DNA of 64,000 nucleotides from Pyrenopolyporus hunteri (taxonomy: Eukaryota > Ascomycota > Sordariomycetes > Xylariales > Hypoxylaceae): positions 1,178,001 through 1,242,000 of the forward strand of contig CADCXC010000035.1 in NCBI GenBank assembly GCA_902806595.1. The letters are read 5' to 3'. How positions within the stretch are numbered: position 1 is the stretch's first letter; each line of letters opens with the position of its first letter. Below the pieces are notes generated by a model. It did not search any database, had not been told where the DNA came from, and saw nothing but the letters and a program-made list of their open reading frames with translations. The position numbers were made by a program, and so were the translations under genes. Shown piece after piece: positions 23,261 through 33,851 of this stretch.

Positions 23261-23717
23261 TGAAGCCCGCGATGGTTCGCCGGGAGGTGGTTAGCGCGGT
23301 TTGAGGGGAGAGGAGAAGAATGGGAATGAAGCCGGCCGGACTTGGGAGTTTCCGGTCCCGGATGTGATAATGACCGGGCGGAGGATATGTCGAGCACGTT
23401 GGTTGCTTGGCTATGAGGGACGGGACTTTCGAGAGTCATCATGAACGCACGAACATTACGATACCCCCTTTTTTTTCTTGAGTACCTAAATGTAGCACTT
23501 GATGGCACAATTTTCTTTACGCGGAGATGAGACGGTGTAATTGTCACGGGTTCTCTTGCAAGTAGAGGAATAATACCAAGAATTCGAAATCTCAATTGAA
23601 TTTTATACAGTGATAATTTCTCAGATCGTGGTCACATCGTGATAGGTAAAAATTATTTCTATATATATATACCTACCTGGGTAGGTACCTAGGTAGGTAG
23701 GTATTTCCGCGTAGTCC
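23261..23717. other. Convergent intergenic spacer
   Basis: Shared 3' region of the small acylated protein gene and the XPF gene. It contains an (AT)n run and a TAGG/CCTA palindromic cluster at about 23667-23705 directly beyond the XPF stop codon. No gene is visible. Confidence 0.7.
23667..23705. repeat. TAGG/CCTA palindromic array
   Basis: CCTA units on the left and TAGG units on the right, joined through GGTACC and CCTAGG, so the array can fold as a hairpin. It lies just downstream of the XPF stop codon and is probably in its 3' untranslated or terminator region. Confidence 0.85.
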
Positions 23718-26591
23718 TCAATCATCTACATCGATCAGATTTCGGTTGAAAAATCCGTACACCTGCCTCGCGGCCTCCTTTCCTATGAGCGGATCCAGTT
23801 CGGCCTCGCTCATATTCGCCACCTCGCGGATATTCTCAGCCTTTAATGTTACGTTTTTCAAATTCCTCGGATTGATGCCCGGTACCACGCCTAACATTTC
23901 GTGGGGTTCAAGATTGAACACCTGGTCCTCGGCTTTCATGTCCTTATCCAAACCCGCCCGGACCGCTGCCATAGGATCCGGCTCCTCCTCCTGCGTCTTT
24001 AAGCCTTCGAAGATCTCAGCCGTCTGATAGGGGCTGCTGCTCCATATGATCCTCAGCTTAGGAAACGCGAGCGTCAGCAGCACGATCTTGGATTGTAGGT
24101 CTGATGGAACCTCGTTCGGGTTGACAGATTTGAGGTTGCCTGACAGGTCCGCGAACGGCTCGAGAGTGAATGACTTGTTTTGGTCGAATTCTATGAGTAA
24201 CATCGGGCTCTTGTAGTGCTGGAACATCGTCTCAGCTTGGCTATAGAGCCGCCCATCCTTGAACGAACTGATCAAATCGCTGATGGACTTCCTTTCGACG
24301 CAGATATTGGGTGACAAGACATAGTCCCCGACCGTTAACATGCATGGCACAATTACCATATTCCGCCCATGCAAGAGAGATGGAAGCGATGAGCGAAATT
24401 CTCGAACGTCCACAACTACCCTAGGAGGTTGCGCCGTGGCTGCTAACCGACCCCCACCGGCTATTCGGGTGTTGACCGTCCTCAAGAATGCCTCCTGAGG
24501 ATCCTCGACGCCGTGCGGGTCGACCGTCATTACGACGGACATACTAGCACGCTCTTTAATGAGTTTGGTGAATGAATCCTTCTCTTTTCTCACGGTAGCG
24601 AGGTAGCGTTGTTCCTCTACCGATTGGCCATAGAACATGAAATACACTCGGACATTTCTGTCGTTGTGTGATGATCGATAGACTTCGATTCGGCGAATAA
24701 ACGCAGCGTCTGGCTCGTACATGATGATATACCGGGGTTTGACTTCTTCGAGGACGTGTTCATCCTGATCGCCATCGTATGCGTGTATCACAACTAGGTC
24801 TTGCATCTCGTAGAGCTCAAAGTAATCATCCATATCTTCTAGTGGATCGGCTATGATGTCCGCCTTCTGGTTTGCCTCTTCTTCTGTGATTTGCACTTCA
24901 TCCATGAGATTAGCAACTTCATTAGGCTTCTCAAAATACTGTGCCACACTTCCATTGGCAGCCCTACCGGGCGCTGCACCTACGGCACCACCACCGCGTA
25001 TCCGGCGTCGCTTATTCGCGGGTGCTCTTCCTTTGTATGCACCTTGAGCTAATCGCGGGTCGACTGCCCCTTCAAGAGCTTTCTGATTTTCAGCGAATAG
25101 AGCATTGCTAACTTGGGCAAATTCTCTCTTCCAGTTAAGGTAGCCCCGAAGTCTTCTCCGCATCATGAATGCGGCAGACGGCTTATGATCCTCCTTGTTT
25201 GGTTTCTTGTCGTGTTCGGTCTTCGGTTCAACATGCATCGTCTGCAGGTAGTCTCGGAGTTGGCGGGTCGTCGCAGTATCAGAACACATGATAAGGATGG
25301 TTCCATTAGAATCGTCCCTCATCGGGGGTTCGAAATAGAGATCCCTGTCAATCTCCTCTAGGATTTCGGCGAGGAGAGCCCACTTCGGCTGCTCCTCAAG
25401 TACCGGGCGGAGGGATTCGATTGAAGACTTCGCGTTAGCCTTGGCGTTGCTGGCATATACTCTCCGCTTGGCGGTGTCGAAGATAGTGTGCGCAGCATCT
25501 AGAAATAGCCACGGAGATTGTGTCTGTTTAGTAGATCCTGGCTGCGGGGAATGTGCGGCGTGAATAGTATCTAGATGCTGTAGGAAAGACACACAATCGA
25601 GGGCTAGGACCGAGTGTAATAGACCGCGGAGAACTGTCAGGTCGCTAACGATCTGCTTCGTTTTCCAGCTGACTCTGTGCCAATTGGGGTCTAATTGTCG
25701 TCGAACCATGACGTCGAAATTTTTTAGCAGCGCGCTGTCGAGATTCCAATCGTCCATCTCTAATCCCGAGTTACCCTTCTTTAATTCGTGGATGCTGACT
25801 TCGACGCATTCCATGACAGCGGTCTGTATCTCGCGCATAGAATCAGTCATGGGTATCTCGAGCTCGATAACCTCGGCCTTCTTCTTGCCCTCTAGGGAGC
25901 TCGCGACCGTCATGTGGAAGCGAGGCCACAATGATGCCTTCCGGAGGAATAGGTTTCTCATCATTGTGGCCAATGGAGAGAAGCCAACGGTGAACGGGTC
26001 GGGATTATCGGAGAAGGCCTTCAGAAACCCATTCTTGTTCTTTTGGCGGTAAACCCGGAGTATGAAAGCTTCGAGGGATGTCGCCACCACTTTTTCGGCG
26101 TGCAATACGATCAGGCCGGTGATGGTGTCTGGATCGAGAAGGCTGGTCAACAGATCGACAACCAAGATTCGAGAGGTAATGCTGTATATGCCGCCTTTTG
26201 CGTACATCTTCTCCCGGGCTGCGACACTGGTAAAGTCTGTGTTCACCACGGTGAGGCCTCTTGCTTTCGGAGCCATGCTGACAGCAGCGGACTCAGCAAG
26301 AGCTTCCCCAATCCAGGCATTTTCCCTCTCTTCGGCGCCCACGACTATGACCAAATTATTTCCAGCGGCATCGTAGCTGTGTAGCAGGTTGGTAACGAGG
26401 CGCATAAGGCCGAGACCTTTCGCAATAACGACGAGTTCATCTTCGGCGCGAAGTTCTTGGAAGAGGTGCTGTTGGTACTCCTATATTAAAGTTGGAAGTT
26501 AAGCAAGCTGCTTGTCCCGATAGCAGGATCTAGAGAACCATACAAGAGGCAGCGAGAGCTTCACCGGTTGGGGGGCATTGTTCGCAGACAT
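23718..26591 (-). CDS. rad1: XPF/Rad1 structure-specific DNA repair endonuclease
   Basis: Two minus-strand exons (26591-26544, 26480-23718) encode 936 residues; the 63 bp intron has a GTATGG donor and an AATATAG acceptor. XPF (yeast Rad1, Neurospora MUS-38) pairs with ERCC1/Rad10 in the nucleus and cuts 5' of lesions in nucleotide excision repair, and also acts in single-strand annealing and crosslink repair. The start gives MSANNAPQPVKLSLPL, and after splicing EYQQHLFQELRAEDELVVIAKGLGL, the conserved N-terminus. The N-terminal half is the degenerate SF2 helicase-like region. The ERCC4 nuclease domain contains VDVREF and the catalytic ERKSISD (about residues 745-751). The C-terminal end has a helix-hairpin-helix region (GVVPGINPRNLKNV) for ERCC1 contact and DNA binding. 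Without the 16-residue first exon the conserved start would be lost. Length matches the family. Confidence 0.96.
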
Positions 26592-27195
26592 GCGGGGCAC
26601 GTCTTTCGTAGGGGAGGAGGCGCGACGGATGGGGGGGTTTTCAAGGGACCTCGTGCATGATCGCTTAGGGTATCATCCTATTACATGGGATGATGCGGTC
26701 TTGTGTTGCGCACCGTTGGCTGGTGGCGTGGTGGACGATGGGATGGTACGTAAGTGGTTGCGTGTGTTGATGTAGAGAAGATCGAATAAGGCATCGTCTC
26801 GGTTTGGGGCTAAGGACGGGGAACTTATTCGCCCATGCTACAGGCAGTCGCGCTTGACAAATCCGGGGTTGCGAATCACCTGCGGCTGCTGTGACGCCGG
26901 GTCACGGGCAATTGCGGGTCTCCAAGTTCCAGAAACTCTAGATACGTCATCAAACCCATCGGAAGACGTTGCACCACCGAGAAGCTGGGAAAGAGCCCGG
27001 AGTTGGATAGGTATATAAATGTAGTTATACGGCCAAAGAAGGCTCTACGCTTTCTGAACTCTTTGTTCTTGTCGCTTACCTCACATATTTAAGTTGCTCT
27101 TAGTACCAACCTATAGTAAAACATCAAAACATCCACAGCAACTTCAAATCAATAAAAGCTACAACACTTTATATTCCTAGCATTAAGCCATCACA
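26592..27195. promoter_or_regulatory. Divergent promoter region of XPF and a small gene
   Basis: 604 bp between the divergently transcribed XPF gene (-) and the 69-residue protein gene (+). It should hold both promoters. A TATATAAA-like element lies at about 27011-27018, about 180 bp upstream of the plus-strand ATG. No characterised regulator site is recognised. Confidence 0.45.
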
Positions 27196-27475
27196 ATGCC
27201 CGACACTTACCCCGCTGCCCAGGTACGACTTAACCCTGTTCCATAAAATACCACTGCCACTGATATCTTAAAACTAACCCTTCTAACGTTAGCAGACCGG
27301 CAAGATTGATGCCGACCATAAGCCAAACGATCCTAGCGAGGCAGCCCAGCCCCAAGGAGCGAAGCTTTTCGCAGCCCACAAAGCCCACCCAGGCCCTGCC
27401 ATCCCCCAAAGTATGCCAGAGCAAGAGGGGACCAAGGAAGAGCGTGAGGCCAAAGCGAAGGAATTGAATAAATAA
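27196..27475 (+). CDS. Small conserved-type hydrophilic protein, unknown function
   Basis: Two exons (27196-27222, 27293-27475) encode 69 residues. The first exon is nine codons (MPDTYPAAQ), followed by GTACGA, and the acceptor is a tandem TAGCAG, so 69- and 68-residue forms differing by one Gln are possible. The protein is hydrophilic and has no transmembrane segment. It starts with GKIDADHKPNDPSEAAQPQGAKLF and ends in a charged helix (EEREAKAKELNK). I believe comparable short proteins with a KxDADxKPND segment exist in other sordariomycetes, but I know no function. It shares a divergent promoter region with the XPF gene. Confidence 0.75.
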
Positions 27476-27622
27476 ATATGGTCATAAGGACACAACAGGC
27501 CCAATGCTATGGCTTGGAACGATTTTATAATGTAACAACGTGGGATGAAATGATATTGGAATGAAAGAGGGACCGGGTCTTACGACCCCTAGGGAAAATT
27601 ACCTATAGGCCTGATGTAATGA

Positions 27623-27667
27623 TACCTACCTACCTACCTACCTACGTAGGTAGGTACCTATGTAGGC
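27623..27667. repeat. Palindromic CCTA/TAGG array
   Basis: Five CCTA units run into TAGG units around a central ACGT, giving inverted-repeat arms of about 11 bp. This is the longest symmetric member of the repeat class in the window. Confidence 0.88.
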
Positions 27668-28344
27668 GTAATGAATGTAATAGGTGCCTAATTAATTCCG
27701 AATGGCCCAGACACCTATGCTGTACCTTAACTACCTAGGCACAGGTAGATATGTGGCTAGCCACGTAATCCCTGGTTTGGTCTTCGAATGTGTGTCTCTC
27801 GGGTCAGGCGCATGTAAGTGGGATGACGCACTTAACGCCGTGATACACCGTCGCGCAACCTTTGTCGCAATTTACAGCAGAATGCTAACTGGACTTAGTA
27901 AGTGCATGTGGTTGAATCAGCTATTATCCAATCCTGGACGTAGCTAATCTACAAAGTTTCCTATATAGTAGAGCAGATATGGGGGATTAGGATCTGTGGA
28001 CGTGCTTTGACCTGCAGGGAATCTTTAACAGAGGTTGATTGACCGCTTTCTCGAGCAAGGTCTTGAAAATGTAAGATACAGAAACTGAAATACTTGGTGG
28101 GGCTTCCGATGTATACCGAGAAGAATCATGGCGGTGCATTCCTGTGGCTGATTTAATTTTCCATGGTATTCGAAGGGTTCTATTGGTTGGGCTACGGCTG
28201 CCGATTCGGTTATTAGTCAGATAACGCTTGATGATGTCGGGTGGGTTTCGCAAAGATACGTCCCCCGAGCCTTGACGGTCACCTCAACTTGTACATAATC
28301 ACGAAACAACTCTTTCCGAGATTACTTGCAACTCTAAGGGGATA

Positions 28345-28372
28345 GAAAAAGAAAAGAAAAGAAAAGAGAAAG
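28345..28372. repeat. AAAAG microsatellite
   Basis: Tandem AAAAG/AAAGA units followed within 60 bp by a CCTA/GGTACC palindrome and a pyrimidine tract. Simple-sequence DNA without a visible function. Confidence 0.75.
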
Positions 28373-28926
28373 TAATGAATTGAGTACCTAGGTACCTAGT
28401 CAGTTCTTTTCCTCATTCTGTTCTTCCTTTTCTTTTTTTTTTAATCTTTCTGCCTCGTCTTCTTACCGTTAGATATTATAACCGACATTTCCTTCTCCTA
28501 AACGGGGATTAGCTGGGGACCTTACCTCGAATTTGGCTGCCTCTCCAATCGCCTCTCTTCCACGCCCCGAACCAAAACTAGACCACGCCAAACAAAACCA
28601 GCGGCTACTTGGCACGACGAACTTGCGTAACCGCCAATCGACCGCATCTCGACCACCAAAACTCCCCGTTACAATACGGCGGATAGACGCGCACCCTACA
28701 TGCCACATTTGGCCCGCAAGCCGCATACGAGGCAGCCTTAAATCCTTCGTCACGGCCCATTCTGATTGCATCTGTCGATTTAATGGTCGCCTAATAGTAC
28801 CTACTATAAGTAATTTCACACTAGGTCGGAGAAGGTTGGGGATAGCGACCGGCTTCCTATGACCCCCCTCACTATCTTGCCTCTCTCCCTCTCCCTGCAT
28901 CACACAACCTCGCTACAAACACCACC

Positions 28927-31033
28927 ATGCCGTCTATTCTCAGCGAGGAGGACAAGGAGACCGTCAGGCGAGTAGTGCCAAAACATACCAACAAGATCCA
29001 TGCCGTCGCCGTCGCGAGACTGTATGTCGCACACCCAAATCCTTCGAAATGGACATACACTGGCCTGCAAGGCGCTGTCGTGCTTGCCAACGACCTGGTA
29101 GGAAACACCTACTGGTTGAAAATGGTTGACGTATCTGTGAGTGCTACCCTTCCCTTGGCTGTAAGTTCTGTGGATTTCGATTCCTAACGGTCCGTAGCCC
29201 GCCGGCCGAGGTGTGATATGGGATCAGGAGATATTCGACACCTGGTCGTACAACCAGGACCGGACCTTCTTCCATACCTTCGAACTTGAGGATTGCTTGG
29301 CGGGTTTGTCTTTCGTGGATGAAAAGGAGGCCAAGCAGTTCAAAAAGAAGATGGACGAGCGGGAGAAAAACGCATCGAAAGCTACGAAGAATACCCCGTT
29401 CGGCGGATCGACGCAACAACCGGTCAAGACTGGGTTTTTTGGGAGCATCTTCGGAGGACATAGACACGCCTCAGCGCCCACACCTCCCGAATCGCCTCGG
29501 AGCAGCGTCGCTCCTACTCATTCCCATGGACGAGGCTCGTCAGGACATTCCAATGGCCTTCATAAACCAGCCTCTAAATTCGCCAAGCTAGAGGCCTATG
29601 ATCCGAACTGGCGAGATAATTTTGGAAACTTCCTTTCCGGGCAAGGGCTTACGGATGAGTTCATTAGGGAGAACCAAGACTTTATTGTGGAATTCCTAAA
29701 GGAGCAAGGTCCTGGCATATCAGAGAATGGCACTATAGGGTCTACGGCGCCCCCTCCCCCTCCCCCTCCTCCGTCAGGCAATGCCTCGAGATCCAACGGG
29801 TTCGGCAGTCATAGCCATGGTAGGCTACCTCCTCCACCTCCACCCCCGCCTGCAGGAGGAGGACGTTCGGTGTCAGAAAGCATAACATCTTCGGGCTCAC
29901 GACGTGGTGCTCCTCCACCCCCGCCCGCACCTCGCAGGTCTGGTAAGATAGAGCTCATTCACAGAGAGCCAACACCGCCGCAAGAGCCGATACCGCCTCG
30001 TCCACGGTTCAATGCTCCCCCACCACTGCCAGACGCTGGTAAATTTGCCAATGCCGACAACGCGCCTCGAGCTCCATCCGTACCGGCGCCACCCCCGAGA
30101 CCGCCAAAGACACCGATCGAGGAACACGAGGAGAAGCCTACAGGGCACAAATTCGGCGTACCTCCTGCTTTTACTAGCCAGAAGCCAAGCAACGCACCCC
30201 CTCCTGCACCAGCTAGGGCTCCCGTGCCTCCACCACCAAGGGAACAGCCTCAATCGACGCCGCCGCCGCCGCTCCCTCCGAGTCTTCCTCCAAGTGCTCC
30301 CCCTAGCCTTCCTCCTAGTCTTCCTCCAAAGGTGCCCAGCTCGAGCGCGCCGCCGCCGCCGCCGCCTCCCGCCGCCGCTCGGCCTATTCCCGCACCTCCT
30401 CCACGAGGCACGCCCCAGCCACCGCCTCAACCACCGAGTGCCCCGGCACCACCTCCTTTGCCTCAGTCATCTGCACCCCCACCGCCTCCACCGCTACCTT
30501 CGACCAGTGCACCTCCCCCATTACCTGGGGCTGGTGCGCCTCCTCCCCCTCCACCCCCTCCTCCTCCACCTGGGGGCGCGGGTATTCCGCCTCCGCCTCC
30601 GCCTCCACCTCCAATGCCAAGCGGCGGAATTCCGGCAGCACCGCCGCTACCGCCTCCCAACCGCGATTCCGGCTACTCCTCGGGAGTACCAGCTCCGGCT
30701 GCTGGGGACTCTAGCCGTGCCGCGATGCTGGATAGCATTCAGAAAGCCGGTGGAATCGCATCGCTCAAGAAGGTGGACAGGAGTCAAATCAGAGATAGGA
30801 GCGCGGTTGCGGTCCCCGGAGGGCCTGATACGGGACCGCACGGTAGCGGATTGCCACCCGCGGGCATTGCTCCCGGGGGCGGCGGTGGAATGGCGGACGC
30901 TCTTGCTGCGGCTCTACAGAAGCGGAAGGAAAGAGTTCGCGATAGCGGTAAGTTTCCACTTGTCCCGGACGTAAGCTACTGTTTGAATACTAATACTTTA
31001 GAAGATGATGAGAATAGCGACGATGAGTGGTAG
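28927..31033 (+). CDS. LAS17: WASP homologue Las17, Arp2/3 activator
   Basis: Three exons (28927-29136, 29198-30947, 31002-31033) encode 663 residues; introns are 61 and 54 bp. Las17 activates Arp2/3 actin nucleation at cortical patches during endocytosis and polarised growth. Residues 1 to about 115 form the WH1/EVH1 domain, which binds the WIP/verprolin partner. A conserved stretch near residues 130-165 (NWRDNFGNFLSGQGL) takes the place of a CRIB element, which fungal Las17 lacks. A very long polyproline region (about 185-560) would bind SH3 proteins and profilin. The WH2 helix lies at about 577-600 (MLDSIQKAGGIASLKKV) and a second helix near 636-650. The acidic Arp2/3-binding tail ends in DDEW with the key terminal Trp. 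The second intron has GTAAGT and TACTAAT signals but is a multiple of three and stop-free, so retention would insert 18 residues. Confidence 0.96.
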
Positions 31034-32250
31034 AACCATGTTCACGAGATTCGGCCGTAGAGGCACGGAAGTCGCCCGGGTATTGAGGAGTGTTCAACCC
31101 ACGACAACCAAGGAGTGGGGGTCCGTAATAAGAGAATTGAAACGCGCGTGTCTATGGTCGAGGACGGCGAGTTAGTTCCGCGGACCGTGGGGATATTTCC
31201 TGCGATGAGACCCTATCCGATAGCTACACCGAACGGGTCGCGAGAGGACTTGGCGAACGCGACATAGCCTTATCACCTCACCCTTTCAAGCAAAGCTTTG
31301 AGAAGAAAAAAACAATATCTACTTACCTACCCAGATGTATATGTACCACTAAAGCTAAATACGCAAACCGGTCTTTTGGGGGTGGCATTTTGTTACCCAT
31401 GCCAGGACCAACTATAACATTCAAATGAAAGAGAACTGGTAGTAGAATACCCAACGGGAAAGGAAGAGAGGTGTCAGCGACGAGAGATCCACCAAGCGGG
31501 GGCAGGATCTGTCATTGACGTCCGGAGAGCCCGAACCAGAATGAGGACATAGAATATAGGCTCGAGCATATCGGATTAGCTAGGTAGGACTAAGGGCGGG
31601 TTGGTTACCTAGAATACCTAGGTAGTTAGCGATTATTGACTTAGAATTTTGAATTGAGGATTAGTTTCCGAATGGAAGAGTGAGGATCGGTACTCTAAAA
31701 TAACTACGAGCATTGTCTTATTGTGTTGAGAATTCCAGCCGAATCAAATCGAGGACGATCAACTTATAAATACGGATAATGGAGCGCGTTGAATAATGAG
31801 AAAAGAGGCATGTGTATTAAGGACCGGGAGCATCAAACTACCTATACTAGAGTCGTGTGTTTTGAGGCACAAGTCATTATTATCATACCGTCGTTCCCTA
31901 GATTAATATTTCCCTCCATGCCGAAACTGAAACAGAACTGGACTGCGGTAATGAGGAAGTGTGGCAGAATGCCACCACATCTAAGCTGCCAAACGACAAG
32001 AGCCGTGACGTCTCTCCCACCACGTACCCTGCCGCTTGTGTGCCATCGAAGCCATACCGCCTAACTGTCGCGGAACCCAGACCACGTGGATATGACGGGC
32101 GGGATCTGGGTTTAAGAGAGAAGACAGACTTTTCCCCTGGTATCGAGGCTGCCGTGCGAGTTTGAGTTAAAGCTGAGCCGCTAAGGGTAACGAAGCCGAA
32201 TGACCGGGGGTGGGCGATACTCTCGAATCTCCCCTGGGGAAGGCGGAGAA
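31034..32250. other. Convergent intergenic region
   Basis: About 1.2 kb between the convergent Las17 and eIF1A genes. It should contain both 3' untranslated regions. Short CCTA/TAGG elements occur near 31317-31333 and 31580-31630. Frames running out of eIF1A on the opposite reading phase are not supported. Confidence 0.65.
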
Positions 32251-33176
32251 CTAGATGTCGTCGATATCGACCTCCTTGGCGCCAGCACCAGCGCCGGCCT
32301 CGTCGGACTCGGAGTCGCGGTCCTCGTCGAACTCGAAGCCGCACTCGCCCTCGTCGCCGGGGCCGTAGGTGTCCGTCTCGTTGATCTTGGCGCTCTCGGG
32401 CAGCTCGCCGTAGGCCTTGAGCGAGCGGGCCTCGTCCGCCGAGTACTTGAGGATCACGTCGCCCTTCTCGTCCTGGTAGTCCCGCAGGCTGAGCAGGATG
32501 ATGTCGCCGTTGTTGATCCACACCTTCTTCCGCAGCTTGCCGCGGATGTGGGCCAGTCGCTTCGCGCCGTCGAAGCACTGCGCCTCGAGACGGCCGTTAC
32601 CGAGCATCTTGACTACCTGGGCGTACTCTGTCGTTGCCTCCATGTTAGAATTCGCGTGCCTCGGGTTTCATGTAATACGAGACGGGGACGTAAATTGTAG
32701 ATCGGGAGAATGTGTATTGATGGGTCGGATATGCGACGTACCTTGTCCATCCTCCTTGAAGGTCAACTCGCGCTTCTCGTTGTCGTTTTCGTTCTTTCCA
32801 CGACGACGGTTCTTACCACCCTATTAAACATGGAGTTAGTTAACTATATAATAGGTATTCGTGATGCGCGATGCGCGATGCGCGACGATGGGATATCAAT
32901 GTTGAAGCCGTAGTCGGCTGATAAAAATGGCCTGATTCGCTACGCTCCCTTGATAGGCGCCGTAGACATCGCATCCCCACAAAAGAGCGCTGGCGATGTC
33001 CAGTCGGGATCCAATTTCCCAAAGGATCGCCTTCTTCGCGTAGGTCTGAGAGGCCAAGCTGGCCACACACATACACGCAAACAGAGGGTAGATGGGGGAT
33101 AAAAGGAGAGAAAACATGACTTGAGGCGGGGTCGACGTCAGGTTATTGCGCATACCTTTCCCTTGTTCTTCGGCAT
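32251..33176 (-). CDS. TIF11: Translation initiation factor eIF1A
   Basis: Three minus-strand exons (33176-33156, 32820-32742, 32627-32251) encode 158 residues. Introns are 335 bp and 114 bp. eIF1A binds the 40S A site and, with eIF1, promotes scanning, start-codon selection and, through its C-terminus, eIF5B-driven subunit joining. Exon 1 is seven codons (MPKNKGK); exon 2 gives the basic tail GGKNRRRGKNENDNEKREL; exon 3 gives the OB fold (AQVVKMLGNGRLEA, then RGKLRKKVWINNGDIILLSLR). The tail is acidic and ends in DIDDI, the conserved eIF5B contact. Both junctions rebuild the invariant eukaryotic sequence (KGKGGKNRRRG and GQEYAQVV), so the model is firm. The first intron is long for this genome and contains three tandem GATGCGC heptamers (32863-32883). 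A first exon this short could be missed by gene predictors. Confidence 0.97.
32863..32883. repeat. Heptamer repeat GATGCGC x3 in the eIF1A first intron
   Basis: Three perfect tandem copies of GATGCGC followed by a diverged fourth, within intron 1 of the eIF1A gene. Copy number may vary between strains; this is inference. Confidence 0.85.
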
Positions 33177-33851
33177 ATTGACTGCGATGTAGAGTCTTCT
33201 CTATTCGGGGTTGGGTTGGGTATGAGATTTGGTATGTTTTTCTTGGAGTGAGTGAATGCGGCGACAAAAGGCTGTCTGGTCGAGGTTTTGTGGTTTGTTG
33301 ATAGTTTCTGTCGTTGATGTTGTCAAGGGCGAAGAAATACGTTGGTGACGAGGGGCATTTTAAATAGCGGACCAGGAACCGTCAGATAGTGAGTAATAGT
33401 GAATAATAGCGGGGCGTCCTTTGTGGCTGTTGGCTCTGAGTTACCGCTTTAGTGGCGACTTGTGGGGGCAGACTCAACTATTTTTACGCGCTACCAAAGC
33501 TGAAGGCAGTTTTCATTGGCTCGCAACATGGGAACTCTAAGTGGAAAAGTAGGTAGGTACGTGCTCGGACCTATCTAGGTAAGTACCTACCTACCTACAT
33601 AGGTAATATGCTGCGTACGATTTCCATTTTATTCTTATCTCCGATTTCGATAACTTGGATGCAGTCTTCCAATGATATTGGTCACTATCCCCAATATTCT
33701 AATATTCGCATATTCGAATCTTCCACTTGCTGCTGGAAACCCTCATGCGCCTACATCCAGCAGCCCCCTTCCGCCTTCATGCCGCCTGACTTACCAAAGG
33801 TTCTATGAGCTTGCCTGATAGCTGATTGGCGGCACGGCCCTAAATAGAACC
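33177..33851. promoter_or_regulatory. Divergent promoter region of eIF1A and an unknown gene
   Basis: 675 bp between the divergent eIF1A (-) and the 268-residue protein gene (+). A TAGG/CCTA array sits in the middle (about 33548-33606). Both promoters should lie here; no specific site is recognised. Confidence 0.5.
33548..33606. repeat. TAGG/CCTA cluster in a divergent promoter
   Basis: AGGTAGGTACG on the left and three CCTA units on the right, with CTAGGTAAG between, inside the spacer that separates two divergent genes. Confidence 0.8.

Larger units (their letters stand above)
27476..28926. other. Intergenic region with tetranucleotide array and Las17 leader
   Basis: About 1.45 kb. It holds the palindromic CCTA/TAGG array at 27623-27667 and an AAAAG run at about 28345-28372 followed by a CT-rich tract (about 28400-28470). 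The last 450 bp are the C-rich upstream and leader region of Las17. An ATG-started frame at 27702 (81 codons) shows no motif and is not called. Confidence 0.65.

Noticed and set aside
27702..27947. ATG-started 81-codon frame upstream of Las17
   Set aside because: Overlaps the TAGG repeat flank, has no motif and no splice or promoter support.
29897..30974. Long Arg/Leu/His-rich frames on both strands inside Las17
   Set aside because: They are shadows of the polyproline-coding repeats; the true frame is fixed by the WH1, WH2 and acidic domains.
31898..32578. 226-codon minus-strand frame overlapping eIF1A
   Set aside because: A shadow frame of the eIF1A last exon running into its 3' flank; no motif.
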